This document shows, piece after piece, positions 55,701-64,000 of a stretch of DNA of 64,000 nucleotides. The position numbers were made by a program, and so were the translations under genes. Within the stretch, counting starts at the first letter, position 1, and every line of letters begins with the position of its first letter. Origin of the DNA: Asterias amurensis (lineage: Eukaryota > Echinodermata > Asteroidea > Forcipulatida > Asteriidae); assembly GCF_032118995.1 (NCBI RefSeq), contig NC_092661.1:9672494-9736493 (forward strand), read 5' to 3'. A model generated the notes under the pieces. That model had not been told where the DNA came from, made no database searches, and saw only the letters and a list, made by a program, of their open reading frames with translations.

Positions 55701-58024
55701 TCTTAATTTTGTTGTATGTTTATCTTGGTTTTTCTTTCTTTCTGTGTAAAGCACTGTGATACCTTTTTTTGTAAGAGCGCTTTATAAATGCCTTTGTAGT
55801 ATAGTATAGTATAGTAAAAGCGCTCGCCTCTCACCAAGGTGACCCTGGTTCGATTCCCGGTTGGGGCCATATGTGAGTTGAGTTGTGCGTTGGTGCTCTG
55901 CTGTGCCACGAGGGTTTTCCACACTATCCGGTTTTCCTCCCTCAGGAAAAAATCAAACACTTTCGATCTTGGCTGTGCTCCGTGGTCATAATGGGTTGAT
56001 GTGGCTGGCAGCTGAATGCGCCCTTGCATGCCTGCTTCTCGAACACGTTGTAGCCGCGTCCTTCGCAATTCAGCTCTTAGCTGCGAGTAAGGACGATTAG
56101 CCCCCAAATTATTGATATTATGGGTAAAGACCAAAATTAATATTCTTTATCCCCGATGCAAATTTAACATCTATGATATTATTATTATTATATGTAGCAA
56201 AAGCCTCACTGTAATAATTTCCTTAATATCTTTTGTGATTTGCAGGTTTGATGGATCTGGCCCAAGCCAATAGTTTCTATGGCAATATGGGATCCACTGG
56301 AGCACCAGGTCCAATTCCACCGATGTCGCCAACCAACTCATTCCCTGAGAGTAAGTCAGACATTTTATAACCATGATAGAGGTAACACTGAAAGCCATTA
56401 TACACTTTCGGTACAGAAACAAACAAAAAGTTCACAGATTTACAAATAATGTACAGGGTTTACAGAAGGTAATGGTGAAAGACTGCTCTTGAAATATTAG
56501 TCCATGAAACGCTTTACTTTTTGAGAAAACAGTAGCGAGAATTACGGATTTATTTTAAACGCATGTCATGACACGGCGAAACGCGTGAAAACAAGAGTGG
56601 GTTTTCCAGTTATTTTCTTCCGACTCTGATGACCGATTGAGCCTAAATTGTCACAGGTTTGTTACTTTATGTGGAAGTTGTGATAATGGCTTTAACCTAG
56701 AACTGTACACTTGTTAACCCCGTGTACATAACCACACATGTATCAGACAGGGATGTGATTTCTCCTTGTGTAACCAGAAATCCGTTTTCTTGTTTATCTC
56801 CCTCCCCTTTCCATTTGTTTTTATAAATAAATAAATAAAAGTAATTTATATATCTTTTATTTTTTATATCTAAGATCAAATTCATTAAAACGTGAAGCTA
56901 AAAACAATATTATTGAATGCCCAATACTGCAGATAGCTTTTAAAACCAAAGATACATGTAAAAGTATGTAAGCAGGCTATGGGCACGCAAGCTTCCGCAT
57001 ATCTAAGCTGCTAAGCATTCAAGCGTTGTGCTCGCAGTTCAGTTTTGTTCTCAACAGTCTATCACATCCCTGATCAGACCATTTTACCAATATTATTGAA
57101 TGCCCAATACTGCAGATGGCTTTTAAAACCAAAGATACATATAAATGTATGTAAGCAGGCTATGGGCACGCAAGCTTCCGCATACCTAAGCTGCTAAGCA
57201 TTCAAGCGTTGTGCTCGCAGTTCAGTTTTGTTCTCAACAGTCTATCACATCCCTGATCAGACCATTTTACCAATATTATTGAATGCCCAATACTGCAGAT
57301 GGCTTTTAAAACCAAAGATACATATAAATGTATGTAAGCAGGCTATGGGCACGCAAGGTTCCACACACCTAAGCTTTCAAGCGTTGTACTTGCAGTTCAG
57401 TTTTTTTCTAAACAGTCTATCACATCACTGTTCAGACCATATTACCAGATTAGAAATAATAGACTGAGCGGGAACATTTCACATTCGTTGGCTTAGTGCT
57501 ATCCAAGGCCTATTTCGGGAGTCAATGTCCCTGTGTGTTAATACAGTTAAAAGGCACTGGACACTATTGGTAATTACTCAACGACAAATGCTTGATAACG
57601 CGCAATGGAGAGCTGTTGATTGTATGCTGAAGCCTTTTATTAGGCATCTGAAAGCACGCAAAGTAATGCAACAAGGGTGTTTCTTTTTCTTTTTTACTTT
57701 TCACATTCGATGACTAATTGAGCCAAAATGTTTGCAAGTTTGTTATTTTATGCATTGTTGGGATACACCAAGTGAGAATACTTGTCTTTGACAATTACCA
57801 AACATGTCCAGTGCCTTAGTACCATTTCTCTATCCCACCATTGAGATTTATTATTTCCTGTATTTGCTTTGTGTGCTTCAGGTACCTCGCCTCTCTCCCC
57901 ACCTTACACCCCGACGGTCTTGGACCCCGAAGAGGCACAAAAGTGGAGCTGCTCCGCTTGTACACTGCTGAACCACCCGGCACTCGACAAATGCGAGTGC
58001 TGCGAAATGCCTAGGGATAAGTAA
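46657..58024 (+). CDS. TAB2: TAK1-binding protein 2/3 homologue (TAB2/TAB3), complete coding region
   Basis: Six coding exons (46657-46788, 51460-52444, 53823-53971, 54509-54602, 56246-56350, 57882-58024) join in frame to 535 residues; human TAB2 has 693. TAB2/3 link K63-linked ubiquitin chains to the TAK1 kinase in NF-kB/JNK signalling. The N-terminal CUE domain ([20 protein letters not shown] then [18 protein letters not shown]) is followed by a long Ser/Pro-rich region, a coiled coil ([20 protein letters not shown], then [20 protein letters not shown]) and a C-terminal RanBP2-type (NZF) zinc finger with Cys512, 515, 526 and 529 in C-x2-C-x10-C-x2-C. The start is supported by an in-frame TGA two codons upstream. 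This appears to be the single pre-duplication TAB2/TAB3 gene, so the symbol TAB2 is a label only. Confidence 0.96.
47064..50322. mobile_element. 3.26-kb element with two 767-bp inverted arms, TA target duplication (family G)
   Basis: The left arm (47064-47830) and right arm (49556-50322) are exactly equal in length and differ at only scattered positions, about 99% identical by eye. Termini are TA-GTTGCGATAATCG, then a hairpin of GTAACCCTCCTCC / GGAGGGTTACGAG. The arms contain a 130-codon open frame ([20 protein letters not shown] and on) that is kept open in both and resembles nothing I recognise. The 1.7-kb centre (47831-49555) has a diverged tandem repeat of an arm segment (47840-47975 versus 47655-47775) and no recognisable transposase. 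It lies in TAB2/3 intron 1. Confidence 0.85.
48584..48877 (-). other. Unidentified 97-codon open frame in the centre of the family G element
   Basis: The frame includes [20 protein letters not shown] and [18 protein letters not shown]. It is basic and protein-like but matches no family I can name. It may be a remnant of the element's own gene or chance. Confidence 0.25.
50370..50462. repeat. Hairpin (TCCTAGAACTAT / ATAGTTCTAGGA)
   Basis: Arms of about 35 bp with a GGTTCCGCT/AGCGGAAC core. A smaller relative is at 51128-51192, suggesting a tiny MITE family. Confidence 0.65.
50691..50928. mobile_element. Hairpin MITE with AGGGGTCGAAATT ends
   Basis: AGGGGTCGAAATTGCCACTA and CTTAATTTCGACCCCT are inverted. 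Inside are repeated AGCCCG/CGGGCT modules forming further hairpins. Confidence 0.82.
51255..51350 (+). mobile_element. tRNA-like SINE fragment
   Basis: An A-box-like AAGTTGGCTCAGTGGTTTTT start and a following CTCTCCTCTGGGTTTTCAGT body resemble a tRNA-headed SINE. The B-box is weak. Confidence 0.4.
51460..52444 (+). CDS. TAB2: TAB2/3 coding exon 2
   Basis: Acceptor AATTTCTAG. Encodes [20 protein letters not shown] (second half of CUE, matching human [20 protein letters not shown]), then about 305 disordered Ser/Pro/Thr-rich residues ending in KSYTE. Donor GTAAGC, exit phase 1. Confidence 0.95.
52838..53318. mobile_element. Family D MITE split by a hAT-like insertion
   Basis: Left part 52838-52935, right part 53280-53318. 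Removing the insert and one target copy restores a family D palindrome order (ACTAGCC...TAGGACTAGTCC). Confidence 0.82.
52936..53271. mobile_element. hAT-like 336-bp MITE with perfect 8-bp TSD
   Basis: ATTGTATC at 52928-52935 and 53272-53279 flanks the unit. Termini are TAAGCTTTGGCGATATC and, inverted, TAAGCTTAGGCGATATC. The interior is dominated by GATATCGCGATATATCGC-type palindromes. No coding content. Confidence 0.88.
53360..53460 (+). mobile_element. tRNA-like SINE fragment
   Basis: GGGCTAGATGGTAAAACGC (A-box-like) and GGTCGTTGGTTCAAATTCC (B-box-like) at tRNA spacing, then TTTTTCTTTGTTCAGCC, as at 9090-9190. Confidence 0.6.
53640..53775. repeat. GTTTGCGGT-family repeat
   Basis: AATAAAGAAAGACAGTCC, CCTACCTGGCAAGTAGATAC and GGTGTGACCGCAAACCAAAT modules, shared with 22040-22115. 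It ends 50 bp before TAB2/3 exon 3. Confidence 0.65.
53823..53971 (+). CDS. TAB2: TAB2/3 coding exon 3 (coiled coil)
   Basis: Encodes (S)[19 protein letters not shown] and the following helix up to [11 protein letters not shown], matching human [20 protein letters not shown]. Acceptor TATTTACAG, donor GTATTT, exit phase 0. Confidence 0.94.
54208..54478. mobile_element. Chimeric junction of family C and family A fragments
   Basis: Family C modules (AAATTTCATGGCTCTGCTTA) run to about 54270 and pass without a gap into the middle of family A (GAGGTCTTGAAATCAAATTC), which runs to its normal end (TTCCACTGCCTTTAA). Confidence 0.7.
54509..54602 (+). CDS. TAB2: TAB2/3 coding exon 4
   Basis: Encodes [20 protein letters not shown] then [11 protein letters not shown], like human [20 protein letters not shown]. 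Acceptor TATGGTAG, donor GTACTC, exit phase 1. Confidence 0.94.
54620..54700 (-). mobile_element. LINE 3' tail, minus strand
   Basis: Read on the minus strand: AAGGGTTATGGGGTATGTTT, a TTGAATAAAACA-type 3' end and AAATC repeats. The same tail occurs on the plus strand at 42650-42728. Confidence 0.65.
54745..55816 (+). mobile_element. 5'-truncated CR1/L2-type LINE with intact reverse-transcriptase C-terminal half
   Basis: An open frame of 317 codons (54753-55706) begins inside the RT domain (KGSVIGP), keeps the catalytic FYADDTQLY and runs to the normal C-terminus ([20 protein letters not shown], then [12 protein letters not shown]). A short 3' UTR with AAAGCACTGTGATACC and a TAGTA-repeat tail follow. 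The uninterrupted frame suggests a recent insertion. The N-terminal endonuclease part is absent, so it cannot move on its own. It lies in TAB2/3 intron 4. Confidence 0.93.
55817..55935 (+). mobile_element. tRNA-derived SINE 3' part next to the LINE tail
   Basis: AAGCGCTCGCCTCTCACC, then a strong B-box (GGTTCGATTCCCGG) and GTGAGTTGAGTTGTGCGTTG. The 5' A-box half is missing. Confidence 0.6.
56246..56350 (+). CDS. TAB2: TAB2/3 coding exon 5
   Basis: Encodes [20 protein letters not shown] then [22 protein letters not shown] in human TAB2 corresponds to SFYGNMG here. Acceptor TTTGCAG, donor GTAAGT, phase 1. Confidence 0.93.
56905..57450. repeat. Three tandem copies of a 183-bp unit
   Basis: Units start at 56905, 57088 and 57271 with CAATATTATTGAATGCCC. 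The first two are nearly identical; the third has small deletions near its end. It lies in TAB2/3 intron 5 and has no coding content. Confidence 0.95.
57549..57820. mobile_element. Family A MITE, 60 bp before the last TAB2/3 exon
   Basis: Starts TTAAAAGGCACTGGACACT and ends CAAACATGTCCAGTGCCTTA. The middle is shortened. Confidence 0.8.
57882..58024 (+). CDS. TAB2: TAB2/3 terminal exon with NZF zinc finger
   Basis: Acceptor GTGCTTCAG. Encodes [20 protein letters not shown] then [20 protein letters not shown] and EMPRDK, stop TAA 58022-58024. Where human TAB2 and TAB3 have Thr-Phe in the ubiquitin-contact site, this protein has Thr516-Leu517. Confidence 0.96.
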
Positions 58025-58034
58025 AGCAGATATT

Positions 58035-58228
58035 GGGCCCACTTTCATAGAGCTGCTAACGCAGAAAATATTGTTAAACAATTTTCTGCTTAGCAGAAAT
58101 GAGCAGGATACCAGTCACAAGTTGTACTCAAAGATGGAAGTTTGGCTGGTAACCTTATTCTCCTTAGTATAATTTAGTTGTGCTTAGCTAGTTTTTTGTG
58201 CTCAAGCAACTTCATGACATTGGGCCCA
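58035..58228. mobile_element. Family E MITE in the TAB2/3 3' UTR
   Basis: Starts GGGCCCACTTTCATAGAGCT 11 bp after the stop codon and ends CATGACATTGGGCCC. Confidence 0.75.
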
Positions 58229-58889
58229 GGCTCTGATGTTGCCGACTGTGTTGTTGTCAGCGTGGCAGTAGGTCGCGGTGTAATGTATTGTAAATTTACT
58301 GTGGGACTCTTGCCTCAGACATATAATGTGTTAGTGGCTATCGGCTGTGACCTTTTCTGATGAAGTGATCATGCTCGGCTGTGGCTGGCTTTTGGCTTCA
58401 GCAGCAGTGAATCGGTGGCTACGGCTGCGGCTGTTTCTATGGGGGTTGTCATGGGCATCATATGCTTCATCGCATGTTCACATGATGATTGAGCTCCAGC
58501 CGCAGCCACAACTTGGGACAGGACTTAAATGCGAGATTCATTCTGCCCTGTAGTTGTGAATTTGTGTATTAAGCAGTCTTTCGGTCTTTGATCTCAAAGC
58601 AGTTACCGCCATCGATTAAGAATTATATAAAAGCTGGTCATTACACGACTATGATCACATGCATTACTAGATATACAATCGGAGGGCTATGCTTATGTAT
58701 ATTAATTCAGATGTGTGCCAAATGTAGCGAAATGTGTATTTTGAGGTTGGTATAATAGGCCAATCACAGCAACCAGAGGTATTTTTTACGTTGAGGTTTT
58801 TTTTGTGTGCATCCGATGAACTTCCACATCTAGGAGGGTTAGGTGTTTATAATTTAGAGTGACAAAATAGACTCCAGTAGAATTCTAAA

Positions 58890-59105
58890 CATCAACTAGC
58901 GGGACCATATTACAAGCAGGGAAGTATATGGCAATCTACCACCACTATCCGAGACCATAATGCAGAGATGTCTACAGTTGGTCGGTCACTGTTGGCGTAC
59001 AGCTGATCAACCAATATCGCACCTGATCTTTTGGAATCCTCCTGGCGGACATCCAAATTGCTGCAGAAGGAAAATGAGCTACACTGACACCATCACCTGA
59101 GACCA
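58890..59105 (+). mobile_element. LINE reverse-transcriptase C-terminal fragment
   Basis: One plus frame reads ETIMQRCLQLVGHCWRTADQ then PISHLIFWNPPGGHPN and MSYTDTIT, the GHCxR...LLxWxPxxG...YxDxL signature found at the C-terminus of many invertebrate LINE ORF2 proteins. Confidence 0.65.
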
Positions 59106-59678
59106 GGGATGAGATTGTTCAGAGTTTTGGCTGAATTCAGACTTTTTATGTCGGCATGGTGAACAAAATCAGACAATATTTTTTTACACAAATGAAGAAA
59201 TCCTGCTCATTGGTCTACTTTAATAGTGCTTTGGATACTGTTTCCAAAAGCTCATTGGAATCTATAACCACAGGAGTTACCAAAAAGTAGAAATGGCATC
59301 ATTTCAACTTACCTTTGAATTTGTATCCAAGTTTCAATTTTTTTTGTTAATAATGACTCTCACCCCTGTGAGACACAAATCTCAATCTAAATGAGACTCA
59401 ACAACTCATGAGGGAATAAGCAACCAGCACCATTTCATCAAAGCTGCTTCTACTTTTCCGTCCAAGGACGAAGGATGATGATGATGATGATTAGCTGTCA
59501 TTGGCTCAATTGACCACCGAAGTTGCACAAAAATAATGAAAGAAAAAAAACCTTACTGTAAACATGACTGAAGCCTTTCTCAGATTTAAATTTGGGTGTG
59601 AATTTTGGTTCTTTAAAACTGCATTACTTCAATGGGTGTTGTTTCTAAACAATGTGTTTATAATATCAACCGCTCTCC

Positions 59679-60064
59679 TTAAAGACAGTGGACACTATTG
59701 GTAATTGTCAAAGACCAGTCTTCTCACTTAGTGTATCTAAACATATATGCATAAAATAACAAACCTGTGAAAATTTGAGCTCAATTGGTCATCAAGGTTG
59801 CGAGATATGAATGAAATAAAAAACACCCTTGTCACACGAAGTTGTGTGCTTTCAGATGCTTGATTTCGAGACCTCAAATCTAAACTTGAGGTCTCAAAAT
59901 CAAATTCGTGGAAAATTACTTCTTACTCGAAAACTATGTTACCTCAGAGGGAGCCGGTTCTCACAATGTTTTATATTATCAACCTCTCCCATTACTTGTT
60001 ACCAAGTGAGGTTTTATGCTGATAATTATTTTGAGTAATTACCAATAGTGTCCACTGCCTTTAA
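59679..60064. mobile_element. Family A MITE, full-length
   Basis: TTAA at 59679-59682 and 60061-60064, ends AGACAGTGGACACTATTGG and its complement, internal CTCAAATCTAAACTTGAG hairpin. Confidence 0.88.
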
Positions 60065-60220
60065 TTCGTAAAGTAATTACCAAAAGCATACCCTTCCTTC
60101 CATAAACATGAGGCCTAAAATACTTCACATAAATGATGACAGCAAGTCGCTGCTTGCAGAAGAAAGTGAAGGAAAAATTATATCAAGAAACATAAATCTC
60201 TGTTAGAATTGTATAGCAAT

Positions 60221-60733
60221 CATAGAACTATATATATTGACTAGAGCGCTAACTTGCTCCGCGTTTTGAAGCTACCCTGAGCGTAGACATGTTTGATTTG
60301 TTGCGTGACTACGGAACGATAGTCACGATTTTAATTTTAAGAAAACACACATTGCCGCGATTTTTTTGAATTCGGCATGTGCGCTTTCGTACGCGACAGC
60401 CCATTAGCGCACGTCCGCGTTACGAAAACCGTAAGTTCGACTTGATTGACGTACTAAAAAAAGTATACGCGCCTTTTAAACATGACGCACATGGCGCTCG
60501 CAGTTTTGTACGCTCATCAGCAGATTGTGCGTTCACATTTGCTGCATTTTTTGGTTCGATGACACATAGAAAAGAACAAATGCACTATCATGCAAATAGC
60601 CGTCATTTCCCGTACAAAATTTCAAGCTTTTGTATTGGTTTGTACATAAACATGGATGCTCCCACACGGCTTCAAAACCTAAGTGCGTGTATAACGGGGT
60701 GGTAGCGCTCTAGTCAATTTATATAGCTCTATG
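60221..60733. mobile_element. hAT-like 513-bp element with perfect 8-bp TSD
   Basis: ATAGCAAT at 60213-60220 and 60734-60741. Terminal inverted repeats of about 31 bp: CATAGAACTATATATATTGA and, inverted, CATAGAGCTATATAAATTGA, both continuing CTAGAGCGCTA. The 108-codon open frame inside (60379-60705) is not recognisable. Confidence 0.9.
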
Positions 60734-60984
60734 ATAGCAATGTAAAGAACCTTCCTGTACAAAACAATATGAATTGTAACAACATTAAATTGTCCCTCTT
60801 TATGACATTTTGTACATGTTACTTGAAAAACTAAGAGTTTTGGATGAATGTACTCTTCCACTTCCAATCATGTACAAGTACTTGCCCTTATGCCAGATTT
60901 CACAATTAAGTTGAAACAGAGAAATACTTTGTTTTGTGCAAAAATGTAAATTTGGTCGGATACTTTTATTTGACCCTTATGTTT

Positions 60985-61280
60985 TATAGACACTGGACAC
61001 TGTTGGTAATTGTCAAAGACAAGTCTTCTCACTTGGTGTATCTCAACATATGCATAAAATAACAAACCTGTGAAAATTTGAGCTCAATTGGTCGTCAAAG
61101 TTGTGAGATAATAATGAAAGAAAAAACACCCTTGTTACACGAAGTTGTGTGCATTTAGATGGTTGATTTCGAGACCTCAAATTCTAAATCTGAGGTCTCA
61201 AATTCAAATTTGTGGAAAATTACTTCTTACTCGAAAACTATGTTTCTTCAGAGGGAACCGTTTCTCACAATGCCTTTAAG
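60985..61280. mobile_element. Family A MITE, internally deleted
   Basis: Normal from GACACTGGACACTGTTGG to the CGTTTCTCACAATG module, then jumps directly to the terminal GCCTTTAAG. Confidence 0.78.
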
Positions 61281-61379
61281 TGGAAGTTAGTCAAATGAAC
61301 AATGAACTATCCAGATCTATTTAGCTGGACACATTTTTGCCGCTTCTGCAAATTTGTTGAGCTTAACACAAGCTATTAT

Positions 61380-61617
61380 GTTGGTAAGTCATTGCTTCTA
61401 GCTCCAAAGCACACATACGTTCGTAAGCAAAGAATCAGCACTTGCTGAAGCAGGGAATTCTGCGCTTAAGTTGGGCATATTTGTGCGTGTGCATACTCCA
61501 CATTACTAAATGTAGGCATTCTTCGCTTACCGTACAGCTAGCACAGACATTTTGCGCTGAGAACGGTGATCGTAAGCGCAGAATTCGTCGGTAAGCAGAA
61601 CAATGAAATTGGGCCCT
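61380..61617. mobile_element. Family C MITE
   Basis: Contains CGTAAGCAAAGAATCAGC, TGCATACTCCACATTACTAA and CGTAAGCGCAGAATTCGTCG, ending CAATGAAATTGGGCCC. Confidence 0.75.
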
Positions 61618-61928
61618 GGTGATGGTAAACGGAACCAATGACTTTTCACATTTTAGGGCAGTTGTATAAACTGCTAGACTTCCAAGCTTGCCCGGTGATT
61701 ACAAAGATTTTCTTGTCTTAATGCAGGTATATTTTAGTGTAAATAATTGATGGAGAGACTTGATCAAATCAAATTAGGCAGCCTCCCCCTACACTTCAAG
61801 TGGTTTCTTCTTGTATAGTTATGCTGACTAAACTTAAAGCCTTAACATCGTTATCAGACTGATTGTGCTTCGTAATTTAAAGATTTATCTGATATTATGT
61901 ATTACCATTTATATTATGCCAAACTACA

Positions 61929-61945
61929 AATAAAAACAAAATAAA
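61929..61945 (+). promoter_or_regulatory. Candidate poly(A) signals for the TAB2/3 3' UTR
   Basis: Two AATAAA hexamers (61929-61934, 61940-61945) about 3.9 kb after the stop. Earlier AATAAA occurrences lie inside MITEs. The assignment is uncertain. Confidence 0.3.
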
Positions 61946-62000
61946 AAAATGCGATATTATGATTTGAATAATTATTGTAAAGTGTGTTTCCTAATTGTGT

Positions 62001-62206
62001 TAGGATTTGGACTGCTTCTAGCTAACAAGCAATCTTTGTGGTCTAATTGATAAGACACTGCTCTAGAATTGCAAAGGTCGTGGGTTTGAATCCCAGCCAA
62101 GTATTATGCCTGTGATTTTGTTCACATAAGTCAGGAAAGTATTAACACACATCAGTGTAAGGGTAAAACCAAATTAATATTTATCCCGGATGCAAATTCA
62201 ACATCT
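62001..62206 (+). mobile_element. tRNA-derived SINE, most complete copy
   Basis: A-box-like GTGGTCTAATTGATAAG, B-box-like GGGTTTGAATCCC, then the family body (ATGCCTGTGATTTTG) and tail (AAATTAATATTTATCCC...CAACATCT). Confidence 0.78.
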
Positions 62207-62306
62207 ATCAAACCTTAAATAATAGTCCAGCTCGGGACGAACTACAAAATGTACAAAGATGGTATTAAACTCAATCACACAAATTATAAAGATTGAAATA
62301 CAAGTG

Positions 62307-62312
62307 TTTTAT
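62307..62312 (-). promoter_or_regulatory. Candidate poly(A) signal of a minus-strand gene entering from the right
   Basis: Minus-strand CTCAATAAAACACTTG has the look of a real 3' end. 62313-64000 would then be 3' UTR or intron of a gene starting beyond 64000. No coding exon of it is visible in the window. Confidence 0.4.
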
Positions 62313-62484
62313 TGAGCACAAAATCCCCATCTAAATCACTCACAAGCATGACAAGAACGGTACTAAAACAAGCCTTTTACAAAGGTAAGAAACTGCACAA
62401 AACAATTAGTGCACTAATTGTTCTAAAATACCAAGGCAACAAATTACCAGGCAAAATTTCCCACCAGGACTATGCATAGTGCTC

Positions 62485-62864
62485 TTATAGGCAGTGGACA
62501 CCATTGGTAATTACTCAAAATAATTGTTAGCACAAAAACGTACTTGGTAACAAGCAATGGAGAGCTGTTGATAGTAACAGGTATACAACATTGTGAGAAA
62601 TGGCTCCCTCTGAAAGAGGTAATTTCTAACTGAAATATTTGAGTTGAACAAGAGACCTCAGCCGAGGTCTTGAATTAAAGGCAACTTAAAGCACACAACT
62701 TGTGCGACGGGTGTTTTTTCTTCCATTATTCTCTTGCAACTTTGCCGACTAATCGCATACAAATTTTCACAGGTTTGTTACATGTATTTTATGCGTATAT
62801 GTTGAGATACACCAAGTTAGAATACTGGTCACAAACAATTACCAAAGGTGTTCAGTGCCTTTAA
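62485..62864. mobile_element. Family A MITE
   Basis: Starts AGGCAGTGGACACCATTGG and ends AAAGGTGTTCAGTGCCTTTAA. The left TTAA is altered to TTAT. Confidence 0.82.
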
Positions 62865-63833
62865 GTAGAAAATATTGCTCAAAAAATTAATGAGCTTGGC
62901 GAGATGTAGTCAGGTAACAGTCACAAGAACTAATCATGTTCACATGAAGGCTGGTATAGTGTGTCTGCTAAGCATGTTTGTTCTATGCTTATTTTTCCCA
63001 GTGCTTGTATGCAAGTTCAGAACATGTTTTCCTCTTGTGTTGGGGAAAGAAGAAAAACCCAATCAAACAAAAGAAACACCAAAAATGAATGTAAACATTA
63101 AATTGTGACAACACATGAGTACCCGACTAATAATGCATTTGTTTTTGTCTGCGTAATACTGACTTATTAAGCCAATTTGTTGAGACAATAACCTGTGAAA
63201 GTTTCAGCCGAATACAGTTATCTGTATAAATAAAGAAAACCACCCTAAAACAGCAACATATTTTTGAGTCGTTGATGTTGAGCGAAGTGATAGGCACTAA
63301 ACTGCATCTGCACCTTTCACAAAAGGACCGACCCCACATAATTTTAAATCTCCAAGACTTGCCTTTATAAAATTGTTGCCATACTTTTATTTATTTGTGA
63401 TCAATAGGAGCATTCCAGATGAAAAATTTTTGCATGATGCCAATCACAATTAAAATCTTTTTGGCAAGTAAGCTTCCTGATTGAAATGACACATTTCTTT
63501 TAGGGTCATTATTACCAAAATATGACCTTACCATCAAGTACCTACACAAAATGCACACTATGAGCAGAACCCCCCCCCCCATATTTGGCTTTAAAATGTT
63601 AAAAAGAAAACTTTTGTCCCCATATTTTCATTTCAAGGTAACCAACACACAATTTTTTCAAAAAAAATTGACAAATTATAAACTAGACTTGTTACAAAAA
63701 CATGCAGAACCTAAGTTTCACTTTTCCTTGCATATTGATGACAATTTTATTTGTACCTTATTTCCAATTACTTTGAATGGAAAACAAAATTTCAAGTTGT
63801 TAGGTTTGATCAAATCAGTCACTATGAGACTAG

Positions 63834-63982
63834 GGGTAAATTTCACAAAGAGTTAGGACTAGTCCTAACTTAGGATTAGTCCTAGGAGATATTACAAACT
63901 TAAGGTTAGTCCTAAGTGAGGCAAGTAACTCATCCTAACTCGAGATAAGACTAGTCTTAACTCATTGTGAAAATCCATCCTA
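63834..63982. mobile_element. Family D palindromic MITE
   Basis: GGGTAAATTTCACAAAGAGT and TCATTGTGAAAATCCATCC ends with CTCGAGATAAGACTAGTC inside. Confidence 0.8.
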
Positions 63983-64000
63983 AGCGACAGAGACAGTAGA

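Noticed and set aside
60379-60705. 108-codon plus-strand frame as a gene
   Set aside because: Lies wholly inside the 513-bp hAT-like element, matches no family I know, and is too short for a transposase.

Overview
The window is animal nuclear DNA, most likely from an echinoderm and probably a sea star. The evidence is deuterostome-type gene content with long introns, GT-AG splice sites throughout, an intact nuclear tRNA gene, CR1/L2-like LINE tails, and a very dense load of short palindromic DNA transposons (MITEs). The assignment rests on gene style and repeat style, not on a database match.

Layout. (1) 1-4184, minus strand: the 5' part of an ARL13-type ciliary GTPase gene. Four coding exons give 158 residues and the gene continues beyond position 1. 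Possible noncoding first exons lie near 7.4 and 8.5 kb. (2) 8837-8919, plus strand: a complete tRNA-Leu(UAA). (3) 9409-29555, minus strand: the whole coding region of SNRNP70 (U1-70K), 8 coding exons and 475 residues, with an RRM and a very long Arg-Asp repeat tail. (4) 30078-30289, minus strand: an orphan, possibly genuine terminal exon with its own poly(A) signal. (5) 38778-45428, minus strand: all of SOBP, 4 coding exons and 800 residues, followed by up to 8 kb that may be 3' UTR. (6) 46657-58024, plus strand: all of a TAB2/TAB3 homologue, 6 coding exons and 535 residues, head to head with SOBP across a 1.2-kb promoter interval that holds a 144-bp TCTG microsatellite. (7) 58025-64000: TAB 3' flank, repeats, and a minus-strand poly(A) signal suggesting a convergent gene that enters from the right.

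The most interesting signal is in SNRNP70 itself. The 6.2-kb intron inside the RRM carries, in sense orientation, a 1.35-kb cluster of 15 GTAAG 5'-splice-site-like sequences. Five of them sit in a repeated small hairpin (GGG, then GGTAAG in the loop, then CCC). Human U1-70K pre-mRNA is known to be controlled by a U1C/U1 snRNP-dependent alternative 3' splice site that needs an adjacent cluster of regulatory 5' splice sites. This looks like the invertebrate counterpart of that feedback loop.

Mobile DNA fills most of the remaining space. Several elements can be delimited by target-site duplications: an 857-bp MULE-like element over the ARL13 5' region (9-bp TSD), a 3.9-kb TA-flanked fold-back element with an expanded minisatellite in SNRNP70 intron 1, a 3.26-kb TA-flanked element with two 767-bp inverted arms in TAB intron 1, two hAT-like MITEs with perfect 8-bp TSDs, and TTAA-flanked families present in about 14 and 2 copies. 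Several are nested, which gives a relative insertion order.
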